Positions 10,438 to 18,779 of a stretch of 64,000 nucleotides of DNA are shown piece by piece. A program made the position numbers and the translations under genes. The DNA lies in NCBI RefSeq assembly GCF_001884105.1, contig NZ_MACI01000010.1, positions 1 through 64,000 on the forward strand. The letters run 5' to 3'. Below the pieces are notes generated by a model. It ran no database searches, was not told the origin of the DNA, and saw only the letters and a list, made by a program, of their open reading frames with translations. The DNA is from Bacillus luti. Its GTDB lineage: Bacteria > Bacillota > Bacilli > Bacillales > Bacillaceae_G. Numbering within the stretch: position 1 is the stretch's first letter; each line of letters starts with the position of its first letter.

Positions 10438-11030
10438 TTTTTCCGCCCCTTTCTACTCCTTCTTCTGTAAAAATAGCGGTCAATCCAAATTGCTCCAATC
10501 ATTGATAACACTTGTGCTATAAATGTTACCCCAACAATTTCAGTAGGATTTGCTGATTCATATGTCATTCGAATCGAAATGACGGTAGTTGGAATTAACG
10601 TAATAGCTGATGTATTTAATGCTAGAAACGTCACCATAGAACGACTTGCTGAATCCTTCCCACCATTTAATTCTTTCAGTTGTTCCATGGCTTTAATACC
10701 AAGAGGGGTCGCTGCATTACCTAATCCAAAAAAGTTCGCCATCATATTTGATAAAATAAATCCCATTGATGGGTGATCCTTCGGTATTTCTGGGAACAAC
10801 CTTTTTACTATTGGCATAAAAAGTGTGACTAATTTTTTTAACAACCCTGCTTCTTCTGCAATTTTCATTAAACCGAGCCAAAATACTAAAACACTAATAA
10901 GTCCTATACAAATTGTTACCGCGTCTTTTGACCCTTCAAATACGGCTTTAGTCACTTCTTCCATCGTTCCGTTTATCATAGCGTACACAATCCCAATAAC
11001 TGCCATCGCTGCCCAGACGAGATTAACCAT
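10434..11030 (-). CDS. spmA: spore maturation protein SpmA
   Basis: Membrane partner of SpmB, 198 residues. I chose the ATG at 11030 (MVNLVWAAMAVIG), with AGGTG 9 bases upstream and a good match to the B. subtilis start, over a GTG at 11042. The gene start lies inside the last codons of dacB, so the three genes are one coupled unit. The segment FFGLGNAATPLGIKAM near 105-120 is the conserved Gate-domain motif. How SpmA/B lower core water is not established. Confidence 0.93.
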   Translation of the reverse strand: MVNLVWAAMAVIGIVYAMINGTMEEVTKAVFEGSKDAVTICIGLISVLVFWLGLMKIAEEAGLLKKLVTLFMPIVKRLFPEIPKDHPSMGFILSNMMANFFGLGNAATPLGIKAMEQLKELNGGKDSASRSMVTFLALNTSAITLIPTTVISIRMTYESANPTEIVGVTFIAQVLSMIGAIWIDRYFYRRRSRKGRKK

Positions 11031-12147
11031 CCTTCCCAACACCTATCATGTAAGAAAAAATTTCTTCCACATTATTCCAGTACATTCCCGTTGTAGCTAC
11101 TAACTTCCGTTTACTATAAAATAAATTCCGTTCTCCAACCTTCTCATTGCCAACATATACGTCTGTCTTTCCAACCTTTACTCCATCCGTAAGTTTTGCA
11201 CTTTTATCGAGTTCAACTTTTAATACTACGCTCTTTTTTTCCTCCTCAGTTAAAGGCACAGAAAAACTATTTTTCGTATAAACATGATTCGCATATTTCT
11301 TTTCATTTATTTCAGCCAACGCTCCTTGTCCTAAAACTTTCGTTTGCTTGAAACGTTCAAAACCTTTATCAAATAAATTCATATGATCATCCCAATCGCT
11401 AGAAGCGCTCAAAGTTACGACAATTAAATCTAGTCCATCTTTTGATGCTGTTGTAACAAGCGTCCGTCCTGCTTTCTTCGTAAAGCCTGTTTTTCCTCCT
11501 GTTGCAAATTCATAATAAGACGTCACAAGTTTATGTTTGTTTTTCCACGGATAATCCCACGAATCTGATTTATACGTTTTTGTTCCAAAAATCTTCTTAA
11601 AGGTTTCGTTCCCCATTGCATACTTCGTTAAAAGTGCCATATCGTAAGCCGACGAATAATGGGATCCATCTCCGTCTAAGCCATGCGGGTTTGAAAAGTG
11701 AGTATCTTTCATTCCAATTTGTTTCGCCTTTTCATTCATTAAATATACAAACCCTTCTATACTCCCTCCTACATTTTCAGCAATTACTTGTGCTGCATCA
11801 TTACCAGATCTAAGCATAAGTCCGTATACTAAATCCTCTAACTTTACTTTCTGTCCAGGCTTCAAATAAATTGCTGAGCCTTCTACTCTCACTGCTTCAT
11901 TACTAACCGCGACCATTTCCTTCATTTTTCCTGATTCAGCAGCTAACAAGGCAGTCATAATTTTTGTTATACTAGCAATCTTTTGTGACTCATGCTCAGC
12001 TTTTCCGTATAATACGCGACCTGACTGTTGCTCCATTAATACAGCATTTCGAGCACTGACATTACTGTTCATCTTTGCATATGTAGGAATTGGCATAACG
12101 CTTGCGTACATAATAAGAAGCGTAATTATTACACAAATTCGTCTCAT
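11023..12147 (-). CDS. dacB: sporulation D-alanyl-D-alanine carboxypeptidase DacB (PBP5*)
   Basis: Penicillin-binding D,D-carboxypeptidase that trims pentapeptides in spore cortex peptidoglycan, so limiting cross-linking. From the ATG at 12147 (374 aa) it has a signal peptide (about 1-24), the SxxK motif SITK at 59-62 (nucleophile Ser59), SGN at about 114-116 and KTG in GGKTGFTKKAG near 217. A C-terminal beta-rich domain follows, with a hydrophobic amphipathic tail. The start was chosen because a GGGGGG ribosome site lies just upstream. A sigma-E-like promoter lies 36-65 bases upstream. Confidence 0.95.
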   Translation of the reverse strand: MRRICVIITLLIMYASVMPIPTYAKMNSNVSARNAVLMEQQSGRVLYGKAEHESQKIASITKIMTALLAAESGKMKEMVAVSNEAVRVEGSAIYLKPGQKVKLEDLVYGLMLRSGNDAAQVIAENVGGSIEGFVYLMNEKAKQIGMKDTHFSNPHGLDGDGSHYSSAYDMALLTKYAMGNETFKKIFGTKTYKSDSWDYPWKNKHKLVTSYYEFATGGKTGFTKKAGRTLVTTASKDGLDLIVVTLSASSDWDDHMNLFDKGFERFKQTKVLGQGALAEINEKKYANHVYTKNSFSVPLTEEEKKSVVLKVELDKSAKLTDGVKVGKTDVYVGNEKVGERNLFYSKRKLVATTGMYWNNVEEIFSYMIGVGKDG

Positions 12148-12182
12148 ATTTCCCCCCACGTCCTTTTGGCACTTTTTGTACA

Positions 12183-12212
12183 AGTGTATGCTTGGTCTTT
12201 TAAAATATGAAC
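12183..12212 (-). promoter_or_regulatory. sigma-E-type promoter of dacB-spmA-spmB
   Basis: On the minus strand GTTCATATT is followed after 13 bases by CATACACT. This fits the sporulation sigma-E consensus (KMATATT, 13-15 bases, CATACAMT). The B. subtilis dacB operon is known to be sigma-E dependent. Confidence 0.75.
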
Positions 12213-12235
12213 GAAATCTCCTTCTCCTTCCAATA

Positions 12236-12262
12236 AAAAAGACGCAGGGAACCTGCGTCTAA
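12236..12262 (-). terminator. terminator of the superoxide dismutase gene
   Basis: GACGCAGG-TTC-CCTGCGTC hairpin followed by six T residues in the minus direction; it overlaps the stop codon. Confidence 0.85.
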
Positions 12263-13173
12263 TACGGTGTCCATTCTATTTGTTTCGCACTTTCAAATCT
12301 TTTTTCTACATCAGGCCAATTTACAACATTCCACCAATTTTTAATATATTCATCTTTTCGATTTTGGTATTGTAAATAATACGCATGTTCCCACACGTCT
12401 AGTACAAGGATCGGTATCGTATCCCATTGTGTAAACAATTGATGAAGTGTACTCTGCAAAATTTCTAACCTTCCAGATCGTGGTACCCAAACGAGGATCG
12501 CCCATCCTGACCCTTCCACTTTAGAAGCTGCTTCTGTGAAATGTTTTTGAAAACGTAAAAAACTCCCAAAATCTTGTTCAATCTGTTGTGAAAGAGCCCC
12601 TCTTGGACTTCCGCCACCATCTTTTTTCATGTTATTCCAAAATATCGTGTGTAAGTAATGACCTGATCCATGAAAAGCTGCTTCTCTTTCCCAATGCTTA
12701 ATCAAATCAAATTGATTTGTTTTTCTCGCTTCGTCCATCATTTTCTCTGCCTTATTTAGTCCTTCCACGTAACTACGATGGTGTTTATCATGGTGTAACA
12801 TCATAATTTCTCTAGAAATATACGGTTCTAACGCATTATACGGATAAGGTAATGGCGGGAGTGTGTGTCCTCCAATTGGAACAGCTCGTTCACTATCCCC
12901 TCTTTCATATAGTTCATATTCCTCTTCTTCCTGCACGAACACTTCCTGCAAATGATGCTGAATATGTTCTACATCATCACTTATTTCATACATAAACTCT
13001 GCATCTGTATCGTACTCATGCTCTTTCATACGGTCTAATAACGTTTGAATTTTATAAGCAAGCATATGGACATCATACACTTCCATTGCACGGCTATCTA
13101 ATACGTGAAGAACACTTTCACACCAGCTTTCTACTTCATGAAAGTAATCTGTAAATACACCTTGCTGACTCAT
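12259..13173 (-). CDS. Fe/Mn-type superoxide dismutase with N-terminal extension
   Basis: Converts superoxide to hydrogen peroxide and oxygen. The catalytic Fe/Mn fold covers about residues 100-304, with metal ligands His in HHDKHHRSYVEG, His in HGSGHYLHT, and Asp/His in DVWEHAYYLQY. The first 100 residues are an acidic, helical extension absent from the usual 200-residue enzymes, resembling B. subtilis SodF, which is also extended. The start at 13173 (MSQQGVF) has a perfect AAGGAGG 6 bases upstream; a longer frame to 13212 is not needed. No signal peptide is seen, so it is probably cytoplasmic or spore-associated. Confidence 0.88.
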   Translation of the reverse strand: MSQQGVFTDYFHEVESWCESVLHVLDSRAMEVYDVHMLAYKIQTLLDRMKEHEYDTDAEFMYEISDDVEHIQHHLQEVFVQEEEEYELYERGDSERAVPIGGHTLPPLPYPYNALEPYISREIMMLHHDKHHRSYVEGLNKAEKMMDEARKTNQFDLIKHWEREAAFHGSGHYLHTIFWNNMKKDGGGSPRGALSQQIEQDFGSFLRFQKHFTEAASKVEGSGWAILVWVPRSGRLEILQSTLHQLFTQWDTIPILVLDVWEHAYYLQYQNRKDEYIKNWWNVVNWPDVEKRFESAKQIEWTPY

Positions 13174-13244
13174 GTTACACCTCCTTAATGCTATCCCCTT
13201 AAATATATTCAAAGGAAATCCCTTATATAACTCTACAAAAGGAA

Positions 13245-13275
13245 AAGAAGCTAAGTCCCCCTAGCTTCTTTTTCG
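13245..13275 (-). terminator. terminator of ypuI
   Basis: AAGAAGCTA-GGGGGACT-TAGCTTCTT hairpin ending in T-rich sequence, just past the ypuI stop. Confidence 0.85.
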
Positions 13276-13278
13276 CAA

Positions 13279-13770
13279 TTAATATTTGTGTAACATCTTT
13301 GTTTGGTAATCCGTTTCATAATATTCTAGTTCTTCACGCATCAATTGAAATTTACCTTCTAAATTCTTCATTACTTGCTCTATAGATGCAGGTGGCGTTT
13401 GTTGAAAAACGATAGAATTTTTCCCTGTATATGCAGAACGACTATTTTCATACCAATGATCGCTCTTTGGTGAAAAGAACTCTGCAATTACTTGATGATA
13501 AATTTTATACAAAATTTTTTCAGCCGCTATTTTTCGAAATGGCTGGTTATTCAACAAAACAAAACACGCATCATGCCCTTCTTCACAAAAAACGAGAAGA
13601 CGTCTTATTGATGCTAATAACCCTTTATAATATTGCTCATTCCCTGCCGGTGTCTCTTCTAATAAAGAAGGCAACGTATGATAATTTACATAATTGGTTA
13701 TCGAAGTAATAACATCTTCTAAAAATATAGAAACTTGTTCTGTTTGATTTTCAACCATCAAATTAGACAT
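13279..13770 (-). CDS. ypuI: YpuI family protein (DUF3907)
   Basis: Conserved Bacillus protein of unknown function, 163 residues from the chosen ATG. It has no signal peptide or membrane span and a helical, acidic composition. AAAGGAGAG lies 9 bases before the ATG at 13770. B. subtilis ypuI also lies beside dacB-spmAB, and this neighbourhood supports the name. It follows the unknown gene at 13793-14182 by 22 bp, so the two are likely co-transcribed. Confidence 0.75.
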   Translation of the reverse strand: MSNLMVENQTEQVSIFLEDVITSITNYVNYHTLPSLLEETPAGNEQYYKGLLASIRRLLVFCEEGHDACFVLLNNQPFRKIAAEKILYKIYHQVIAEFFSPKSDHWYENSRSAYTGKNSIVFQQTPPASIEQVMKNLEGKFQLMREELEYYETDYQTKMLHKY

Positions 13771-13792
13771 TTCTTCTCTCTCCTTTGCAATT

Positions 13793-14182
13793 TCACGCAA
13801 TTTCTATTCTTTTATTTTTATGTAATTCAGCCAATATTTCTTGTACTTCCACCACTGTTTCTTCATTAAAATATTGCTTAAATTCTTCTATATTATTGAG
13901 ATATAAACGTTTTTGTGCGCGAAGTTCCTTATCTTTTACTAAACAAGATATCGCTACAATATCCCGTAAATATATGTCTTGTTCTTCTACTTTACATACT
14001 GGATTTCCTTCAAAAGGAGTAATTTCTTGTAAAACTTCTTCAAAATATCGAAGGTATAAAACCGAAAAAGTTTTCTCCTTACCATTTAATATATATGTCA
14101 CTTCAGATCTATTAAAAAAATCTTCTGATGTATTAGGCTTTGCTTTCTCTAATTCATACCCTGCATAACCTATTATAATCAT
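13793..14182 (-). CDS. unknown 129-residue protein
   Basis: I do not recognise this protein. It starts MIIIGYAGYELEKAK with an AGGGG ribosome site upstream, is mixed alpha/beta in composition, and has no signal peptide or membrane span. Two cysteines occur (PVCKVEE, ISCLVKD) without a metal-site pattern. The C-terminal 50 residues are strongly helical (VKDKELRAQKRLYLNN onward). It is immediately upstream of ypuI on the same strand. Confidence 0.65.
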   Translation of the reverse strand: MIIIGYAGYELEKAKPNTSEDFFNRSEVTYILNGKEKTFSVLYLRYFEEVLQEITPFEGNPVCKVEEQDIYLRDIVAISCLVKDKELRAQKRLYLNNIEEFKQYFNEETVVEVQEILAELHKNKRIEIA

Positions 14183-14367
14183 CTGTTTCCCCTCTCTTCC
14201 GTCTTTCACTTTATTCTAACTTAATTTTCTAATAAACAAAATATTCTTTTAAATATACCTATATAAAAAATAGCTTCCCTATACAGGAATTTACCTTTTT
14301 ATTTTTCTTGAAGTTTGTCATAATAATATTATTGTCTCAGTTTTCTTATACAAGGAGAGTTGTATTT

Positions 14368-16947
14368 ATGTCGTTTTCATGGAAACGTTTCTTACAAATC
14401 GGGAAAATAATCTTCCCATTTGTTGTATTAACAATTGTATTCTTTCAAGCAAAAAAAGAATTGGCAGGCATTTCTTTCTTAGAAGCGATTGATACAATTA
14501 AAAACATTCCAACTGGAGGAGTCTTTTTAGCAATTACACTTGGTGCATTTGCTGTATCCACAATGTTCTTTTATGACTATGTGATGCTTCGTTACTTGAA
14601 GGCTGATATACCTGTCCAAAAGATTTTCCGTATCTCATGGATTGCTAATACTTTAAATGGGTTTATCGGATTTGGCGGTCTCGTTGGAGCTGGTGTACGC
14701 ACAATGCTGTATCGTCCATACATAAAAGAAAATGGAAAGCTTATTAAAAGTATTGCCTGGATGACAACTGCCTTTATTAACGGATTGGCCATTCTTTCAT
14801 TCCTCGGTCTTATCGGAATATTAGACACTCGCTTTATTTTACATGAAAAGCCGTGGCTCTGGCCCGTTATTATCTTCTTTGCTCTGTTCGTACCTATATA
14901 TATTGGCTTTTCTAAACTTAAAAATAGAAAAACAAAGCAAACCGAAGAACAAGAAGAGGAAGAGAAAAATCCAACCGTTTTATACTCATTAGTATCATTA
15001 GTCGAGTGGGTATCTGCTGGTATTGTTATGTACGTCATTTTAATCTTATTTGGAATTGATATCGAATTTCAAAAGTTTTTAGGTGTGTATGTCATTGCTG
15101 CTTTAGCTGGTGTCGTCAGTCTTGTTCCTGGTGGTCTTGGTTCATTTGACCTTGTCTTCTTAACTGGACTAGGACAATATGGCATTGATACTGGTGTATT
15201 ACTGCCTGCTATGTTATTATATCGCCTCGTCTATTACATCTTACCGTTCTGCATTGGTCTCATTTTTGCAGCTTTTGAAATGACTGGAGTGGCCATTAAA
15301 AAGTTTGAAGACAAGCCTTTTATTGCGCCTGCATTAGAAACAACTGGTGTTATATGGACTTTGCAGCGTGACTTTTTAGGAAAACTAGGTTCATGGGCAT
15401 CTGCTGCTTTAACAGTTTTTGCTGGGTTAATGGTTATTTTATCGACCATTCTACCAACAAGTATAAACCGGGCACACGCCTTACATATTCTAGCACCAAA
15501 ATATCTTATTCAATTTTCTTTTAGCTTATCGCTAACATTCGGTATTCTCCTCCTAATCCTCTCACGGGGGATATATTACGGAACAAAACGTTCTTATTAT
15601 ATGACGATTGTTTCGTTAATTGGAGCAGCTATCTTTAATACACTAAAAGGAATTGATATTGAGGAAACATTTATTTTATTAATCGTACTCGCTGTATTAT
15701 ATATGCTTCGAAAAAGGTTTGTACGCGAGAAAATGGAAGTTTCACTTTCTGATATCGTAAAAGTTTTTATATTCTTATTAGTAACATTATATTCATATAA
15801 ATATTTAGGCGTTTTATTTGCAAGTGCAAAAGAAGCTTTTAAACCTGATTTTGTCGTTCGTAACATTACACAAGTGAAACGAAGTGCATTAGCCGCTGCC
15901 TTTTTCGTTCCTACTTTTTTACTGATTGGCTCACTCATTGCCAATCGTTATCGAAATGAATTTCCCGGGCAACCAGCTAACGATAAAAGATTACAAAACT
16001 TTTTAGATGAACATGGTGGAAATGTACTTAGTCATTTAGGCTTCTTAGGAGATAAACAATGCTTCTTCAGTAGTGATGGGAAAGCGCTCCTTCTCTTCTC
16101 CATAACCGGGAAACGTCTTGTTGTACTAGGTGATCCAATTGGTGATTCATCATCCTATCGTACTGTGTTGCAAGAGTTTTTAGCTGAGGCTGATCGATTT
16201 GGATACATTTGCGTATTCTATCAAATCGAAAGTAAATGGATGAGTTTATATCATGATTTTGGTTATAACTTCTTTAAGCTTGGTGAAGAAGCTGTCGTTG
16301 ATTTAAATACATTTACAATAACAGGAAAGAAACGCGCTGGTATGCGAGCGACTTTCAACCGTTTTGAAAGAGAAGGCTATACATTCTCTATTCATGAGCA
16401 ACCATTCTCAGACGAATTATTTGAAGAGTTACGGAAAGTTTCAGATGCATGGCTCGGCGGAAAAAAAGAAAAAGGTTTTTCACTCGGATACTTCGATCGT
16501 GAGTATATTAGCCGCGCGCCTATCGCTACATTATCTGACGCAGAAGGACAAATCATCGCGTTCACAACCTTTATGCCCGTATATCAAGACGGATCATTGT
16601 CTGTTGATTTAATGCGTTATTATCCAGATGCGCCTAGCGGTATTATGGATGCCATTTTCATTCACTTATTCCACTGGGCAAAAGAAAATGACTACCACTC
16701 CTTTAATATTGGGATGGCACCACTTTCAAATGTTGGTGTATCAACACAATCGTTTTGGTCTGAACGAGTTGCCGCTGCCATCTTTAATAATGTTCGTTAT
16801 ACGTATAGCTTCAGCGGATTACGACATTTTAAAGAAAAATATAAGCCAGCATGGAGCGGTAAATATTTAGCATTTAGAAAGAATCATTCTTTACCAATTA
16901 CAATGCTCTCTGTAACAAAATTAATAGGAAAACGAAAAAACAGCTAA
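14368..16947 (+). CDS. mprF: phosphatidylglycerol lysyltransferase/flippase MprF
   Basis: Bifunctional membrane enzyme that uses lysyl-tRNA to aminoacylate phosphatidylglycerol and flips the product to the outer leaflet, reducing sensitivity to cationic peptides. The 859-residue protein has a multi-span flippase domain (about 1-500; PGGLGSFDLVFL near 250) and a cytoplasmic C-terminal transferase domain (DUF2156, about 525-845). The latter shows GDPIGDSSSYR, KRAGMRATFNRFEREGY and the terminal FKEKYKPAWSGKYL. The ATG at 14368 has AAGGAGAG 9 bases upstream; an upstream in-frame start at 14308 has none. Aminoacyl specificity (Lys or Ala) is inferred from the usual Bacillus enzyme. Confidence 0.93.
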   Translation: MSFSWKRFLQIGKIIFPFVVLTIVFFQAKKELAGISFLEAIDTIKNIPTGGVFLAITLGAFAVSTMFFYDYVMLRYLKADIPVQKIFRISWIANTLNGFIGFGGLVGAGVRTMLYRPYIKENGKLIKSIAWMTTAFINGLAILSFLGLIGILDTRFILHEKPWLWPVIIFFALFVPIYIGFSKLKNRKTKQTEEQEEEEKNPTVLYSLVSLVEWVSAGIVMYVILILFGIDIEFQKFLGVYVIAALAGVVSLVPGGLGSFDLVFLTGLGQYGIDTGVLLPAMLLYRLVYYILPFCIGLIFAAFEMTGVAIKKFEDKPFIAPALETTGVIWTLQRDFLGKLGSWASAALTVFAGLMVILSTILPTSINRAHALHILAPKYLIQFSFSLSLTFGILLLILSRGIYYGTKRSYYMTIVSLIGAAIFNTLKGIDIEETFILLIVLAVLYMLRKRFVREKMEVSLSDIVKVFIFLLVTLYSYKYLGVLFASAKEAFKPDFVVRNITQVKRSALAAAFFVPTFLLIGSLIANRYRNEFPGQPANDKRLQNFLDEHGGNVLSHLGFLGDKQCFFSSDGKALLLFSITGKRLVVLGDPIGDSSSYRTVLQEFLAEADRFGYICVFYQIESKWMSLYHDFGYNFFKLGEEAVVDLNTFTITGKKRAGMRATFNRFEREGYTFSIHEQPFSDELFEELRKVSDAWLGGKKEKGFSLGYFDREYISRAPIATLSDAEGQIIAFTTFMPVYQDGSLSVDLMRYYPDAPSGIMDAIFIHLFHWAKENDYHSFNIGMAPLSNVGVSTQSFWSERVAAAIFNNVRYTYSFSGLRHFKEKYKPAWSGKYLAFRKNHSLPITMLSVTKLIGKRKNS

Positions 16948-16966
16948 ACATTTAGCTGTTTTTTCG
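16935..16966. terminator. bidirectional terminator between convergent genes
   Basis: AAACAGCTAAA-CA-TTTAGCTGTTT stem with A/T tracts on both sides; it overlaps the ends of mprF and the gene at 16952. Confidence 0.85.
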
Positions 16967-17758
16967 TTTTTGAACTTGTACAATAAACTCCTTCTCATAT
17001 TTCTTGCCATTGATATAGAAAGTTCCCCACATTTTATATGTTCCTTCTACAGGAAATGTAATGCGATATTGTAATTGCTCTTCTGTATCAACAGGTATAG
17101 CGTATAAAAAGTTTTCCCTCTTATCATCCACGATATAGAGAGACTCTACTTCGCCCCTCTCTGAATGTAATTTCAATTTCACACCCTTTTTTGCTTGAAA
17201 CTGAAATGTTAACGTCGCAGGCTCATTCGGATGCAATGCACCAAATAAAAGAGAAACTTCATATTCTCCTATTTTTTTTGTAAGTACACTATCGATTGGG
17301 GTTTTCACCTTTTTCTTATTTTTCTCCTCTATTTCTTTCCCAAAATTTTTCTTAGCGAATGATTCTACGGACTTATTTTCTTCTTCATATAAAAATATTG
17401 TATACTCTTCATCTTTCGCTATTTTGGAAGATAGCTTATATGATCCATTCCCTGCAAATGCAGGTTTCATTTGTTGTACCTGTTTTAATTGTCCATCTAC
17501 AATAACTGCCCTAATTTGATCATTCACACCACGAACTTCATTATTGTTTTTATTTCGTAATTGAAACAAAATATCAACTTTCTCATTTCCCTTTCCATTT
17601 GACACATCCCATTTTACTTCCTGAACATCTCCTACCGTCTCTACGGTTTCTTGATATTTTTTTATGTAAAATCCTCCTGCTACAATAAATAACAAAGCAA
17701 CAAGTCCAATGAAAAGGTTCTTCAAAACATCACCTACCATTTTTATTGTCTTATCCAT
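16952..17758 (-). CDS. unknown membrane-anchored extracytoplasmic protein
   Basis: A 268-residue protein with an uncleaved N-terminal anchor (about 10-28, LKNLFIGLVALLFIVAGGF). Two beta-rich extracellular halves follow: about 40-125 and 155-265. Each half resembles YtkA-like or immunoglobulin-like folds (strand patterns, ALHPNEPATLTFQF, FPVEGTYKMWGTFY), joined by a lysine-rich linker near 135-150. No cysteine lipobox or catalytic motif is present. The domain reading is weak inference. It converges with mprF. Confidence 0.7.
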   Translation of the reverse strand: MDKTIKMVGDVLKNLFIGLVALLFIVAGGFYIKKYQETVETVGDVQEVKWDVSNGKGNEKVDILFQLRNKNNNEVRGVNDQIRAVIVDGQLKQVQQMKPAFAGNGSYKLSSKIAKDEEYTIFLYEEENKSVESFAKKNFGKEIEEKNKKKVKTPIDSVLTKKIGEYEVSLLFGALHPNEPATLTFQFQAKKGVKLKLHSERGEVESLYIVDDKRENFLYAIPVDTEEQLQYRITFPVEGTYKMWGTFYINGKKYEKEFIVQVQKRKNS

Positions 17759-17914
17759 ACAAAACTTCTTACATATATATTCTAGATTATGATTTATGAA
17801 ATCCTTCTAGTTTGCACATATTACAAATTATAAAAAGATTTTAATTGAGAGGATTCGTAGTGTATAATGCAAATGATATTGATTTCTATCAATACATTAT
17901 AAGGAGGACTTTTC

Positions 17915-18622
17915 ATGAGTGTACATATTGAAGCAAAACAAGGTGAAATCGCTGAATCTATTCTATTACCTGGTGATCCATTACGTGCAAAATATATCGC
18001 TGAAACATTTCTAGAGGACGTTACTTGCTATAACAACGTACGTGGTATGCTAGGATTCACTGGAACTTATAAAGGAAAACGAGTATCTGTTCAAGGTACT
18101 GGTATGGGTGTTCCTTCTATTTCTATTTATGTCAACGAATTAATCCAAAGCTACGGGGTTAAAAATTTAATTCGCGTTGGAACTTGTGGTGCGATTCAAA
18201 AAGACGTAAAAGTACGTGACGTTATTATTGCAATGACAGCCTGCACTGATTCTAATATGAACCGTTTAACATTCCCAGGTTTTGACTTTGCACCAGCTGC
18301 AAACTTTGATCTTTTAAAGAAAGCTTACGATGCAGGAACTGAAAAAGGATTACACGTTCGTGTTGGTAATGTTTTAACAGCAGATGTATTTTATCGTGAA
18401 AGCATGGACATGGTTAAAAAGCTTGGAGATTACGGTGTATTAGCAGTAGAAATGGAAACAACTGCTCTTTACACATTAGCAGCGAAATATGGTGTAAATG
18501 CCTTATCTGTATTAACAGTAAGCGATCACATCTTCACTGGCGAAGAAACAACATCTGAAGAGCGTCAAACTACATTTAACGAAATGATTGAAATCGCTTT
18601 AGATGCAGCAATTCAACAATAA
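17915..18622 (+). CDS. deoD: purine nucleoside phosphorylase DeoD
   Basis: Phosphorolyses purine (deoxy)nucleosides to free base and (deoxy)ribose-1-phosphate; a hexameric cytoplasmic salvage enzyme. The 235 residues match the DeoD class: [13 protein letters not shown] at 19-31, [16 protein letters not shown] near 65-80, GTCGAIQ near 92 and [16 protein letters not shown] near 177-192. The catalytic Asp is in [10 protein letters not shown] near 204. The ribosome site is AAGGAGGACTTTTC. It stands alone, with a possible TATAAT at 17861-17866. Confidence 0.96.
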
Positions 18623-18627
18623 CACAC

Positions 18628-18664
18628 TAAAGAACTTGTCATACGTCTGGCGAGTTCTTTTTAT
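18628..18664 (+). terminator. terminator of deoD
   Basis: AAAGAACT-G pairs with C-AGTTCTTT followed by TTTATG. Confidence 0.75.
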
Positions 18665-18730
18665 GTGACTTTTTATAAAAAACTACTTTAGGAAGAGACA
18701 GATTTCTCCACTCTACTTTCTTGTCACGTT

Positions 18731-18739
18731 TGCTATAAT
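18731..18739 (+). promoter_or_regulatory. extended -10 promoter of the kinase gene
   Basis: TGCTATAAT is a perfect extended -10 element 41 bases before the GTG start of the kinase; no good -35 was seen. Confidence 0.5.
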
Positions 18740-18779
18740 AAAATAATCATTTACAGTATTTCTCATAAGAGGTGACGCA

